Origin: Brevibacterium sp. RIT 803
GTDB lineage: Bacteria > Actinomycetota > Actinomycetes > Actinomycetales > Brevibacteriaceae
Length of the DNA stretch: 64,000 nucleotides
Reading direction: 5' to 3'
NCBI RefSeq assembly: GCF_016892625.1
Contig: NZ_JAFEMW010000006.1
Span: forward strand, 124,001 to 188,000
Shown here piece by piece: positions 1 through 7,359 of this stretch. The stretch's first letter is position 1, and each line of letters starts with the position of its first letter. The notes beneath the pieces are model-generated. The model worked only from the letters and a program-made list of their open reading frames with translations, was not told the DNA's origin and ran no database searches. Made by a program: the position numbers and the translations under genes.

Positions 1-232
1 TCGTGTCCACGCCCTCAATGAAGTCCGTCTCGGGACGCAGACCGCAACGGTCGACCATGAGGTCGAACACGGAGTCGAAGTCCCAGTTGCGGGTAAGTTC
101 GACGCCGAAGTCGAACTGCTTCTCCTGTGTGAGGAATCGGTGGATGTGGGAGAGATTGTTCTCTCTGGGTGTGGCGACTTCGCCGGTGATGCGAGCGGTT
201 TCGAGGGCGTTGGCGAGTGTGGTGCGATCCAC
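1..232 (-). CDS. N-terminal fragment of a possible phosphatase-family protein (partial)
   Basis: Only the first 77 codons are present; the gene runs off the left edge. The start is a GTG at 232 with an AGGAG Shine-Dalgarno four bases upstream. The visible protein is hydrophilic and contains VATPRENNLSHIHRF, WDFDSVFDLMVDRCG and ETDFIEGVDT. From memory this resembles the N-terminus of actinobacterial proteins annotated simply as 'phosphatase', which share a VAT-RE--L...F and LM---CG pattern; that assignment is tentative because the catalytic part is outside the window. The gene is followed upstream by a 180-base spacer (233-411) that separates it from the TrmH-type gene; the spacer contains a weak CGCGTC/GACGCG stem near 377-398 and nothing else I recognise. 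Confidence 0.55.
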   Translation of the reverse strand, partial: MDRTTLANALETARITGEVATPRENNLSHIHRFLTQEKQFDFGVELTRNWDFDSVFDLMVDRCGLRPETDFIEGVDT

Positions 233-411
233 TGGTCTCCTCAGTCAGAGTCATGATGGTCGAGGTTACGAAAACTGCGGGTGAAATGCCCGCCACCAGT
301 CTCCCACAGCCGATTTCGTCCCCGGTCAGCGCGCCGGAGGACTCTTACCCAGAGGCCCCTGTTCCGTCAGGGCTCCGCGTCGGCGAGGGCGGACGCGTCC
401 GGTGCTTCGAC

Positions 412-1344
412 TCAGAGAGCTCGGGCAGGCTCCGTCTGCAGGGCGAAGCAGGCCACCGCCGAGGCGGCTGCGACGTTGAGGGAGTCGACTCCCCCGGACA
501 TCGGGATCATGACAGTCGAATCGCAGGCGGCGATCGTTGCCCGCCGCAGACCGTCGCCCTCTGTGCCGAAGACGATGGCGGTGCGTTCGGGGGCATCAGC
601 GGCGAACTCTCGGATCGCCACGGAATCCTCGTCGAGGGCCAGTGCCGCGACATGGAAACCGAGCTCACGCAGGGCATCGACTCCGGCGGGCCACGCTTCT
701 ATTCGCGTCCACGGCACCTGGAACACGGTGCCCATGGACACTCGGATGGAACGTCGGTAGAGAGGATCGGCGCACCTCGGCGTCACCAGAACAGCGTCGA
801 CGCCGAACGCGGCAGCGGACCGGAAGATCGCGCCCACGTTCGTATGATCGACGACGTCTTCGATGACGACGATGCGACGGGCCTTGGCCACGAGCTGGCC
901 GACATCGGCCATCTCCGGGCGATGCATGGCCGCCAGAGCACCTCGGTGCAGGTGGAAGCCGGTGAGGGCTTCGACTGCGGCATCGGTGCCGATGAAGATC
1001 GGAGCATCGTTGGCGGCGATGAGGTCGGCCAAGTCGAAGAGCCATTTGGGGCTCGTCAGGTAGGACCGGGGAACCATTCCTGCAGCGTGGGCGCGGCGAA
1101 TGATCTTCGAAGACTCGGCGATGAAGAGCCCTTCGGCTGGTTCACGGATGCTGCGCAGAGCCACATCCGTCAGCTGAGTGTAGTCATACAGGTCGGTGGC
1201 AGAGACACCGCCGTCGGCACCGCGCTGCTCGCCGTTGACCGTGTCCGCGTCGAAGAAATGCAGTCGCTCGGCAGTGATCCCGAGGTCGGCGGCACGGTCG
1301 ATGACCTGCTGCCTTGTCAGTGGTGCCTTCGCAGGAGTGTTCAT
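412..1344 (-). CDS. SpoU/TrmH-family RNA 2'-O-ribose methyltransferase
   Basis: A 310-residue SPOUT methyltransferase that would transfer a methyl group from SAM to a ribose 2'-OH of rRNA or tRNA; the exact target cannot be read from the sequence. All three SpoU motifs are present: motif 1 TNVGAIFRSAAAFG (about 168-181), motif 2 GTEGDGL (270-275) and motif 3 IPMSGGVDSLNV (280-301) in the trefoil-knot C-terminal half. The N-terminal 150 residues form the usual substrate-recognition domain. I chose the ATG at 1344 because it lies five bases after the stop of the upstream TauE-type gene; a longer in-frame reading would extend into that gene with Ser/Cys-rich sequence. No clear Shine-Dalgarno is visible, so translation is probably coupled to the upstream gene. 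Confidence 0.88.
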   Translation of the reverse strand: MNTPAKAPLTRQQVIDRAADLGITAERLHFFDADTVNGEQRGADGGVSATDLYDYTQLTDVALRSIREPAEGLFIAESSKIIRRAHAAGMVPRSYLTSPKWLFDLADLIAANDAPIFIGTDAAVEALTGFHLHRGALAAMHRPEMADVGQLVAKARRIVVIEDVVDHTNVGAIFRSAAAFGVDAVLVTPRCADPLYRRSIRVSMGTVFQVPWTRIEAWPAGVDALRELGFHVAALALDEDSVAIREFAADAPERTAIVFGTEGDGLRRATIAACDSTVMIPMSGGVDSLNVAAASAVACFALQTEPARAL

Positions 1345-1348
1345 GCGA

Positions 1349-2179
1349 TCACAGAGTGAGGATGCGCCAGATGGCGACGAGGCCGAGGATGACGATGACG
1401 GTGCGCAGCAGCACAGGTGAGAACCTGCGTCCGACACGGGCTCCGAAGTAGCCGCCGATGAGCGAGCCGATCGCGATGCAGATCACGGCGATCCAGTTGA
1501 TCCGGTCGTGACCGACGATGATGTACGTGCTCGCCGAGACCGTGTTGACGACGAGGACCAGAACGTTCTTCAGTCCGTTGAGTCGCTGCAGGTCATCGGG
1601 CAGGATCAGCCCGAGCAGAGCGATGAGGATGATCCCCTGAGCTGCGGCGAAGTAGCCGCCGTAGATCGCGGTGAGGAAGACGACGAGCAGGACTAGGACG
1701 TAGCGACCGGTGGAGAGCTTGTCACCGACTGAGGCGGCCACATGCTCTCTGCCTGCCTTTTCAGCACGACGAACCGCTCGGCTCTTCAGATGACGCGAGA
1801 GCGCCGGCTGGGCCACGACCATGACGAGGGCGATGACCAGGAGCACCGGGACGATCGTCTCGAAAGCATCTTCGGGCAGATGGAGCAGCAGATAGGCACC
1901 CGTCAGCGAGCCCAAGATGGAGGCTGGCACGAAGCCGAGGATCCGTCGCCATTGGCCCTTCAGCTCCTCTCGATAGCCGAAGGACGACGCAATGTTGCCG
2001 GGGATCAGTCCGACAGCATTGCTCATCGTCGACACGACCGGTGGCACGCCGAAGGCCACGAGAACCGGGAAGGTGATGAGGGTACCGGAACCGACAACGG
2101 CGTTGATGCCGCCAGCACCGATTCCGGCGAGGACGATCAGCGCAATCTGCCACAGTTCCATTCCGAGAACTGGGTCCAT
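1349..2179 (-). CDS. TauE/SafE family membrane permease
   Basis: A 276-residue integral membrane protein of the TauE/SafE (DUF81) family, whose members export sulfite, sulfoacetate or related organic anions. It shows about eight hydrophobic segments in two halves, the first beginning LIVLAGIGAGGINAVVGSG, which is the typical family opening with the AGxxxxxxGxG pattern, and the second around the VLLVVFLTAIYGGYFAAAQG segment. A charged loop near residues 135-160 separates the halves. The ATG at 2179 is two bases from the stop of the ABC ATPase gene; the ATG at 2161 (MELWQ) is an equally plausible start. Substrate unknown. It sits in a minus-strand series: ABC ATPase, this gene, RNA methylase. 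Confidence 0.85.
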   Translation of the reverse strand: MDPVLGMELWQIALIVLAGIGAGGINAVVGSGTLITFPVLVAFGVPPVVSTMSNAVGLIPGNIASSFGYREELKGQWRRILGFVPASILGSLTGAYLLLHLPEDAFETIVPVLLVIALVMVVAQPALSRHLKSRAVRRAEKAGREHVAASVGDKLSTGRYVLVLLVVFLTAIYGGYFAAAQGIILIALLGLILPDDLQRLNGLKNVLVLVVNTVSASTYIIVGHDRINWIAVICIAIGSLIGGYFGARVGRRFSPVLLRTVIVILGLVAIWRILTL

Positions 2180-2181
2180 GT

Positions 2182-2967
2182 TCAGTAAGGGGATCGGGCG
2201 TGGAACCGCTGCCCGTCGCGGGTGAGCTTCACGTCGATGCCGAAGGTCGCCGACAGATTGTCGGCGGTCAGGGTCTCATCGATGGGGCCGGCGGCAAGAT
2301 CAGTGCCCTCGGCCAGCAGCAGCACGTGTGTGATGCCCGCAGGGATCTCCTCGACATGGTGGGTGACCATGATCGTCGCCGGAGCCCACTTCGAGGACAG
2401 GATCTCCGTCAACGCGGCCAGCAGCTCTTCGCGTCCACCCAGGTCGAGTCCGGAGGCAGGCTCGTCGAGCAGCAGCAGCTCCGGGTCGGTCATGAGCGAG
2501 CGGGCGATCTGCACGCGTTTGCGCTCGCCCTCGGATAGGGTGCCGAAGGTGCGATCGGCCAGATGCGAGATGTTGAACGCGGCGAGGAGATCCTTGGCCC
2601 GTTCGATGTCGGTGGTCTCATATTCCTCGACCCAGCGACCGGTGACGCCATAGGCGGCGGTCAGCACAGTGTCGAGGACGGCTTCGGACAGAGGAATGCG
2701 GTTGGCCAGTGCCGTCGAGGAGTAGCCGATGCGCGGGCGCAGTTCGAAGACGTCGACGCGCCCGAGGCGCTCCTGAAGAATTCCGACCGAACCTGTCGTC
2801 GGGTGCATTCGTCCTGCGGCCAATTCCAGCAGAGTCGTCTTCCCGGCGCCGTTGGGTCCGAGAACGGCCCAATGCTCACCTTCAGAGACGGTCAGGGAAA
2901 AATCTTGGAGGAGGAAATTCTCTCCTCGGCGCACGGAAACAGAATCCAAAGTCAGGACATCACTCAT
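2182..2967 (-). CDS. Solitary ABC-type ATPase (ModF/PhrA-like group)
   Basis: A 261-residue single ABC ATPase domain: Walker A GPNGAGKTT near residue 40, signature LSEGERKRVQIARSL near 145, Walker B LLLLDEP followed by a D-loop SGLDL, and H-loop VTHH. No permease gene is adjacent, and the overall sequence resembles the stand-alone COG1119 (ModF-like) ATPases rather than an importer subunit; its partner is unknown. I take the ATG at 2967 (MSDVLTL) because a TAGAGT -10 element ends eight bases upstream and no Shine-Dalgarno is present, which suggests a leaderless mRNA. An in-frame TTG at 2976 overlaps that -10 and is less likely. The gene is divergent from the gene at 3012 with only 44 bases between start codons. 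Confidence 0.85.
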   Translation of the reverse strand: MSDVLTLDSVSVRRGENFLLQDFSLTVSEGEHWAVLGPNGAGKTTLLELAAGRMHPTTGSVGILQERLGRVDVFELRPRIGYSSTALANRIPLSEAVLDTVLTAAYGVTGRWVEEYETTDIERAKDLLAAFNISHLADRTFGTLSEGERKRVQIARSLMTDPELLLLDEPASGLDLGGREELLAALTEILSSKWAPATIMVTHHVEEIPAGITHVLLLAEGTDLAAGPIDETLTADNLSATFGIDVKLTRDGQRFHARSPY

Positions 2968-2975
2968 ATCAGCCA

Positions 2976-3003
2976 ACTCTATCGCAGCCTCGGCGTCTAT
3001 TCT
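2976..3003. promoter_or_regulatory. Divergent pair of -10 elements serving two leaderless genes
   Basis: On the minus strand TAGAGT (2981-2976) lies eight bases before the ATG at 2967; on the plus strand TATTCT (2998-3003) lies eight bases before the ATG at 3012. Both fit the actinobacterial TANNNT -10 consensus, and neither gene has a Shine-Dalgarno. The two promoters face away from each other within a 44-base spacer. No good -35 boxes are seen. Confidence 0.5.
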
Positions 3004-3011
3004 GGTTCGAC

Positions 3012-3746
3012 ATGGACTTGACTACCGACTCACTGCTGCTGACCCTGGCGATGAACCATCGTCTGCACTCCAGCCTCGCCCCTGACGAGGTCAGTGCCGC
3101 ATTCCTCGACGATGATCGTGATGTCCCTCTCATCGTCGCCGACGAGGTCTTCGGCAGCTCGCCGCCGACGGGTCTGCTGCTCTTCATCGCCGAGGCGCGC
3201 GCCGCTGGAATCACGCATGCCCGGCTCGCACTGCATCACCCTTCGCTGCCGCATACGACTCCGCCGGTGGACAAGGCCGATCGGCTCAAGGTCGGCCGGC
3301 ATACGGCGCCGATCGTCCTCCACTCCGGCTCCCACCAGGTTGCGGTGGTCCTCCTGGGCGCCGAGGCGAACGTCGAGGTCATCGCCTGCCGTGACACGGT
3401 CTTTCATCCGGTCACCGTGGCTACCCCCGCCGAGGCGCTGCGCCGACTCCGGCTCCTTGTGATGGAAGGACTGAGCCTCATCGAGTCGATCGAGGTTCCC
3501 GCCGACTGGCGAGAGGGACCGTGGCGGGACTGGCAGGAGGAGCTGAGCCTGAGCCATCCGATCTCGAAGCTCATCCCCTCAGTCGCCGACGCTCGAGCCA
3601 TCTATGCCGCCCTCGACATCCATGAGCGGATGCGCACAGTGCTGGCTCCGGCCACGGTCGCACCTCCCGCCTTCGGTGATCTGCTCTCGCGTCTCCACCC
3701 CGCGGCCGCCGACTACGTCATGGCGGTCGCTACGATGAAGGGGTGA
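3012..3746 (+). CDS. Uncharacterised actinobacterial protein coupled to serB
   Basis: A 244-residue soluble protein that I do not recognise. It has no signal peptide, no transmembrane segment and no obvious catalytic motif; alternating short hydrophobic strands (VPLIVADEVF, LLLFIAEARAAG, APIVLHSG, QVAVVLLGAE) suggest an alpha/beta fold, and it contains clustered histidines (ARLALHHPSLPHTT near residue 75). The start ATG lies eight bases after a TATTCT -10 element, consistent with a leaderless mRNA. Its TGA overlaps the GTG of the phosphoserine phosphatase gene by four bases, so the two are translationally coupled and probably functionally linked. The base composition matches its neighbours. 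Confidence 0.75.
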   Translation: MDLTTDSLLLTLAMNHRLHSSLAPDEVSAAFLDDDRDVPLIVADEVFGSSPPTGLLLFIAEARAAGITHARLALHHPSLPHTTPPVDKADRLKVGRHTAPIVLHSGSHQVAVVLLGAEANVEVIACRDTVFHPVTVATPAEALRRLRLLVMEGLSLIESIEVPADWREGPWRDWQEELSLSHPISKLIPSVADARAIYAALDIHERMRTVLAPATVAPPAFGDLLSRLHPAAADYVMAVATMKG

Positions 3747-4423
3747 ATGACTCAGACTCCGCAACCCCGATGCCAGGCAACACCGTCCAGCTCCTCGTCA
3801 TGGACGTCGATTCGACGTTCATCAATGAGGAGGTCATCGACCTCATCGCCGTCCATGCCGAGGTGGGCGCCCAGGTTGCCGACATCACGGAACGTGCCAT
3901 GGCGGGCCAGTTGGACTTCGCCACATCGCTGGCCGAGCGAGTGGCGCTGCTCAAAGGTCTGCCGGTCTCCGTCCTCCATGAGGTGCGAGCCCAGATCACG
4001 CTGACCGAAGGTGCCCGCGAACTTGTCGCGGCTGTTCAGGCAGGCGGTGGCGTCGTTGCCCTGGTCTCCGGTGGCTTCACCCCGATCATCGCGCCGGTCG
4101 CGGAGTCGATGGGCATCACCGAGGTCTACGCCAATGGTCTCGACTCCGACGATGGACTGCTGACCGGCGTCACGAGCGGTCGCGTCATCGATCCGAGTGC
4201 GAAGGCGGAGATCTTCGCCCAGCTGTCGTCGAAATACGGATGTGATCGGGCCCGGACTGTGGCCATCGGCGACGGCGCCAACGACATCGGCATGATCCAG
4301 GCCGCAGGTCTGGGTGTCGCCTTCTGTGCGAAACCGGCGCTTGTCGCCGCCGCAGACGTCTCGGTGACGAATCGGGATCTCCGTGAGGTGCTCACCCTCA
4401 TCGAGGCACGCGCACAGGTGTGA
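3743..4423 (+). CDS. serB: Phosphoserine phosphatase
   Basis: A 226-residue HAD-family phosphatase for the last step of serine synthesis, O-phosphoserine to serine. HAD motif I is MDVDSTF, with the nucleophile D21 and the general acid D23; motif II is SGG (109-111); motif III Lys is K154 (SAKAEI); motif IV is GDGAND (176-181). The DxDST form and the cap region between residues 30 and 85 are typical of SerB rather than generic HAD enzymes. The start is the GTG overlapping the upstream stop (GTGA); an ATG at 3770 (MPGNTVQ) is an alternative. It lacks the N-terminal ACT domains present in some bacterial SerB proteins. A hairpin follows at 4448. Confidence 0.92.
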   Translation: MNDSDSATPMPGNTVQLLVMDVDSTFINEEVIDLIAVHAEVGAQVADITERAMAGQLDFATSLAERVALLKGLPVSVLHEVRAQITLTEGARELVAAVQAGGGVVALVSGGFTPIIAPVAESMGITEVYANGLDSDDGLLTGVTSGRVIDPSAKAEIFAQLSSKYGCDRARTVAIGDGANDIGMIQAAGLGVAFCAKPALVAAADVSVTNRDLREVLTLIEARAQV

Positions 4424-4447
4424 ACGTCGCCGCGGGTGAAGAGAACT

Positions 4448-4476
4448 CAGGCGCCTGAAACTCGTTCAGACGCCTG
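4448..4476. terminator. Bidirectional hairpin between serB and the SixA gene
   Basis: CAGGCGCCTGA pairs with TCAGACGCCTG around a seven-base loop, an 11-bp stem with one C/A mismatch on the plus strand that becomes a U-G wobble on the minus strand. It lies between two convergent genes. No U-tract follows. Confidence 0.7.
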
Positions 4477-4497
4477 GTTGCGTGTCAGCGGCAGGGC

Positions 4498-5001
4498 TCA
4501 GACCCCGAGGAAGACCCTGAGCTCGGCTGAGGGATAGTTCCCAGGCTCGACGTCCCAGCTCTCAAGGACGAACACCGCAAGTGAGGAAGGCCGGAACTCG
4601 TCCGGGACTCCGGTGGCAGGGCTCAGGTGGCCGACCACCTCGGCGACGGTGGGCTGATGGCCCACGATATAGGCGCACTGGGAATCGGACGGGATCGAAT
4701 TGATCGCGTCGATCCAGTCGCCGACTCCCCCGTTGTAGAGCGACTTGTCCTGGCGCAGTTCGAGGCCCGCACCGGTCTCAGGTTCCCCATTGTGCCGGTT
4801 GACGGCTTCGACCACGGCCTGTCCTGTCTGGACGGTGCGCCTGGCCGCCGAGGCGATGGCCACGTCAGGTGACCAGCGCTCGGCGATCTCGGCTCCGGCT
4901 TCGACGGCTTGAGCAAGACCTTTGGCGTTCAACGAACGTTCGAAGTCCGTCGGCCCCTCGGCCTCGGCCTTCGCATGGCGGGCGAGTATGAGCACAGGCA
5001 T
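4498..5001 (-). CDS. SixA-type phosphohistidine phosphatase / histidine phosphatase family
   Basis: A 167-residue protein of the histidine phosphatase (phosphoglycerate mutase) superfamily. The RHG-type motif appears as ARHAKAE near residue 8, the RHxK variant characteristic of SixA, and the second catalytic histidine is in YIVGHQPTV near residue 113. SixA proteins remove phosphate from phosphohistidine residues, for example in phosphorelay or PTS components; the true target here is not evident. The start ATG has a GGAG about nine bases upstream. It follows fabI on the same strand with a 42-base gap and ends at the convergent terminator shared with serB. Confidence 0.85.
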   Translation of the reverse strand: MPVLILARHAKAEAEGPTDFERSLNAKGLAQAVEAGAEIAERWSPDVAIASAARRTVQTGQAVVEAVNRHNGEPETGAGLELRQDKSLYNGGVGDWIDAINSIPSDSQCAYIVGHQPTVAEVVGHLSPATGVPDEFRPSSLAVFVLESWDVEPGNYPSAELRVFLGV

Positions 5002-5043
5002 CGTCGTGTTCTCCGGATCAGTGTGGGAGTCGGGTGGTCCGGT

Positions 5044-5802
5044 TCAGGCGCCGGTGGAGTGGAATCCGCCGTCGACGTGGACCATCTCGCCGGTGGTGGC
5101 GGGGAACCAGTCCGAGAGGAGGGCGACGATCGCCTTGCCTGCCGGAGTGGTGTCCTTCTGGTCCCAGCCCAGCGGTGCGCGGTCGCCCCACATGTCTTCG
5201 AGGGTCCCGAATCCGGGGATCGAGGTGGCGGCGGTGGTCTTCAGCGGTCCGGCCGAGACGAGGTTGACGCGGACTCCGTCCTCGCCGACATACTTCGCGA
5301 GGTAGCGAGCGGTGGACTCGAAGGCGGCCTTGGCCACGCCCATCCAGTCGTAGACCGGCCAGGAGATTGTTGCGTCGAAGGTCAGGCCGACGACACCGGC
5401 ACCCTTGTTGAGCACGGGCTTCGCGGCGACGGTGATGGCCTTGAGTGAGAACGCCGAGACATGGATCGCTGCGGACACGGAGTCCCAGGGGGTGTCGAGG
5501 AACACGCCGCCGAGCGCGTCCTTGGGGGCAAACGCGATGGCGTGGACGATGCCGTCGATGTTGCCTTCGAGGCGCTCAGGCAGTGCGGCCAGGTCATCCT
5601 CGTTGGTGGCATCGAGTTCGATGACCTTCGGGGTCTCGGGCAGGCGTTCGGCGATCACCTGGGTGATCCTCATCTGGCGGCCGAAGCTGGAGAGGATGAC
5701 TTCGGCACCCTGTTCCTGGGCGATGCGGGCGGCTGCGAAGGCGATGGATGCCTCGGTCAGAACGCCGGTGACGAGGATGCGCTTTCCGTCAAGAATTCCC
5801 AT
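5044..5802 (-). CDS. fabI: Enoyl-[acyl-carrier-protein] reductase (NADH), InhA-like
   Basis: A 252-residue short-chain dehydrogenase that reduces trans-2-enoyl-ACP in the last step of fatty acid elongation. The nucleotide-binding segment ILVTGVLTEASIAFA and the catalytic pair Y151/K158 in YDWMGVAK (Tyr-x6-Lys, as in InhA YNWMTVAK) place it in the FabI/InhA family rather than ordinary SDRs, where the spacing is Tyr-x3-Lys. The start ATG at 5802 is preceded by AGGA with a six-base spacer; in-frame sequence upstream runs into the intergenic region and fabG and is not coding. It lies 97 bases downstream of fabG. A TAGACT in that spacer (minus strand, near 5880) could be an internal promoter. Confidence 0.93.
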   Translation of the reverse strand: MGILDGKRILVTGVLTEASIAFAAARIAQEQGAEVILSSFGRQMRITQVIAERLPETPKVIELDATNEDDLAALPERLEGNIDGIVHAIAFAPKDALGGVFLDTPWDSVSAAIHVSAFSLKAITVAAKPVLNKGAGVVGLTFDATISWPVYDWMGVAKAAFESTARYLAKYVGEDGVRVNLVSAGPLKTTAATSIPGFGTLEDMWGDRAPLGWDQKDTTPAGKAIVALLSDWFPATTGEMVHVDGGFHSTGA

Positions 5803-5899
5803 TGTGGTCCTTTCGAAATGTTCAAACGTGGGTGAAATCGTTGCCATCGACGCCGTTGGAGCCGATGTCCTTGATGTGAAGTCTAGATGTTGACGGGGC

Positions 5900-6610
5900 T
5901 CAGTGCCCCATCCCGAGTCCGCCGTCGACGGGAATGACGGCGCCGGAGATGTAGGCGGCGTCGTCGGAGGATACCCAGCGCACGACCTTTGCGACCTCGC
6001 TCGCCTCGGCGAATCGCTTGGCGGGGATCGTGGCGAGGTATTCCTTCTGCTGTTTCTCGGGCAGCTCATCCGTCATGTCGGTGCGGATGAAGCCCGGTGC
6101 GACGACGTTGGCGGTGATGCCGCGCGAACCCAGCTCACGGGTGACCGAGCGGGCGAGGCCGACGAGCCCGGCCTTCGACGCCGAGTAGTTCGCCTGACCG
6201 GGAACTCCGTAGAGTCCCGACACGGACGAAATGAGCACAATGCGGCCCTTCTTCGCGCGAATCATTCCGGTGATGGCACGTTTGACGGTGCGGAAGGTGC
6301 CGGTGAGGTTGGTGTCGACGACGGCCTCGAACTCCTCGTCACTCATCCGCATGAGCAGATTGTCGCGGGTGATGCCGGCGTTCGCCACGACCACCTCGAC
6401 TGGGCCCAGCTTCTCCTCGATCTGCGCGAACGCCGCGTCGAGGGACGCGGTATCGGTGACGTCCGCGGACACGGCCAGAGCACCTTCCGGTGCGTCTCCG
6501 TTGCGGGAGGTCACAGCAACCGTGTCGCCCTGGGCGAGGAATTCCTCGGCGATGGTGCGGCCGATTCCGCGGTTTCCTCCGGTCACGAGGACTATGCGTG
6601 GTTCTGACAC
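5900..6610 (-). CDS. fabG: 3-oxoacyl-[acyl-carrier-protein] reductase
   Basis: A 236-residue SDR that reduces beta-ketoacyl-ACP with NADPH. It has the glycine motif TGGNRGIG (10-17), NAG (77-79), the catalytic Ser in ISSVSG (about 129), YSASK (Y142, K146) and the C-terminal VIPVDGGLGMGH end that is characteristic of FabG. The start is a GTG at 6610 with AGGAGA upstream. Together with fabI it supplies both reductive steps of fatty acid elongation; the same pairing (mabA-inhA) is known from mycobacteria. A TATTGT -10 and an inverted repeat at 6640-6660 mark its promoter. Confidence 0.93.
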   Translation of the reverse strand: MSEPRIVLVTGGNRGIGRTIAEEFLAQGDTVAVTSRNGDAPEGALAVSADVTDTASLDAAFAQIEEKLGPVEVVVANAGITRDNLLMRMSDEEFEAVVDTNLTGTFRTVKRAITGMIRAKKGRIVLISSVSGLYGVPGQANYSASKAGLVGLARSVTRELGSRGITANVVAPGFIRTDMTDELPEKQQKEYLATIPAKRFAEASEVAKVVRWVSSDDAAYISGAVIPVDGGLGMGH

Positions 6611-6639
6611 GAATCTCTCCTGTTGGTGGACAATACAGA

Positions 6640-6660
6640 TTGATCAGCCTTTGAGATCAA
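6640..6660. promoter_or_regulatory. Inverted repeat upstream of fabG, candidate operator
   Basis: TTGATC and GATCAA are separated by nine bases, a perfect 6-bp dyad, lying just upstream of a TATTGT -10 element (minus strand, about 6636-6631) of the fabG-fabI unit, where a -35 region would be. Position and symmetry suit a repressor or activator site. The binding protein is unknown. Confidence 0.4.
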
Positions 6661-6722
6661 ACTTACCGTCACTAACCTATCGCGAACCGGCAGGCGTCGA
6701 TACGACTCACACAAACGAAGAG

Positions 6723-6728
6723 TATGAT
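6723..6728 (+). promoter_or_regulatory. -10 element of the DUF3099-SURF1 operon
   Basis: TATGAT, close to the TATAAT consensus, lies 30 bases upstream of the ATG at 6758, giving a short leader that contains an AGAAGG ribosome binding site. No convincing -35 is seen. Confidence 0.4.
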
Positions 6729-6757
6729 TTTGTAGCAGTAATCGAACGAAGAAGGCT

Positions 6758-7150
6758 ATGTCCAAGCACCCCCAGCAGATCACCACGGCAGACGCCGCCC
6801 TTGATGACGACATGAAGTCGCGGATCATCAAATACTCGATCACCATGGCGATTCGCACGCTCTGCTTCGTGGCGGCCTATCTCATGTTCCGGGCAGATCT
6901 GACCGTGTTGATGTGGATCTGCGTGGCCGGTGCCGTGCTCCTCCCCTATCCGGCTGTGATCTTCGCCAATGCCGGGCGTGAGCGCACCACCAATGACGAT
7001 TCGGCGCTGCTGGACAACGCGCCGATGCCCGAGCTGCCGCCGGCAACTGGTGAGACCATCGCCGGGGAGACGATCGCCGGGGAATTCGACGACTCCGCGC
7101 CTGACGATGGTGAGACTTCGGCAGACCCGACTCGAGGTGATGAAGCATGA
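6758..7150 (+). CDS. DUF3099 family membrane protein
   Basis: A 130-residue protein of the actinobacterial DUF3099 family, recognised by RIIKYSITMAIRTLCF followed by two transmembrane segments (about 30-48 and 53-70) and PYPAVIFANAG. The C-terminal 55 residues are acidic and disordered and contain a small tandem repeat, GETIAGETIAGE, encoded by a 15-base DNA duplication. Function unknown. Its TGA overlaps the next gene's ATG by four bases, and the whole unit leads to SURF1, so a role around respiration or the membrane is possible but unproved. Confidence 0.85.
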   Translation: MSKHPQQITTADAALDDDMKSRIIKYSITMAIRTLCFVAAYLMFRADLTVLMWICVAGAVLLPYPAVIFANAGRERTTNDDSALLDNAPMPELPPATGETIAGETIAGEFDDSAPDDGETSADPTRGDEA

Positions 7151-7359
7151 CCGAGACGCTCCAGTGCTCGGCGAAGGGATGCCGGGCGGAGGCCACCCGC
7201 GCAATTCTGTGGAACAATCCCCGCCTGCACATGCCCAAACGCCGCAAGACCTGGCTGGCCTGTGACGAACATCTCGACTATCTGCGAGAGTTCCTGACTA
7301 TGCGCAGCTTCTATCACAGCGACGTTGCCGTCGACGACATCCCGGAGGACGCCGGTTGA
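7147..7359 (+). CDS. Small cysteine-containing actinobacterial protein
   Basis: A 70-residue protein with CSAKGCRAEATRAILWNNP, then RRKTWLACDEHLDYL. The Cys-x4-Cys ... Cys-x2-His arrangement looks like a small zinc-binding fold. Homologues are common in actinobacteria and are often mislabelled 'acetone carboxylase'; no enzyme activity is implied by a protein of this size. It overlaps the DUF3099 stop (ATGA) and the SURF1 start, so all three are translated as one coupled unit. Confidence 0.8.
   Translation: MTETLQCSAKGCRAEATRAILWNNPRLHMPKRRKTWLACDEHLDYLREFLTMRSFYHSDVAVDDIPEDAG

Noticed and set aside
5811..5830. SOS/LexA-like box upstream of fabI (TTCGAAATGTTC)
   Set aside because: It does not fit the actinobacterial CGAAC-N4-GTTCG pattern, and fabI is not a DNA-damage gene.
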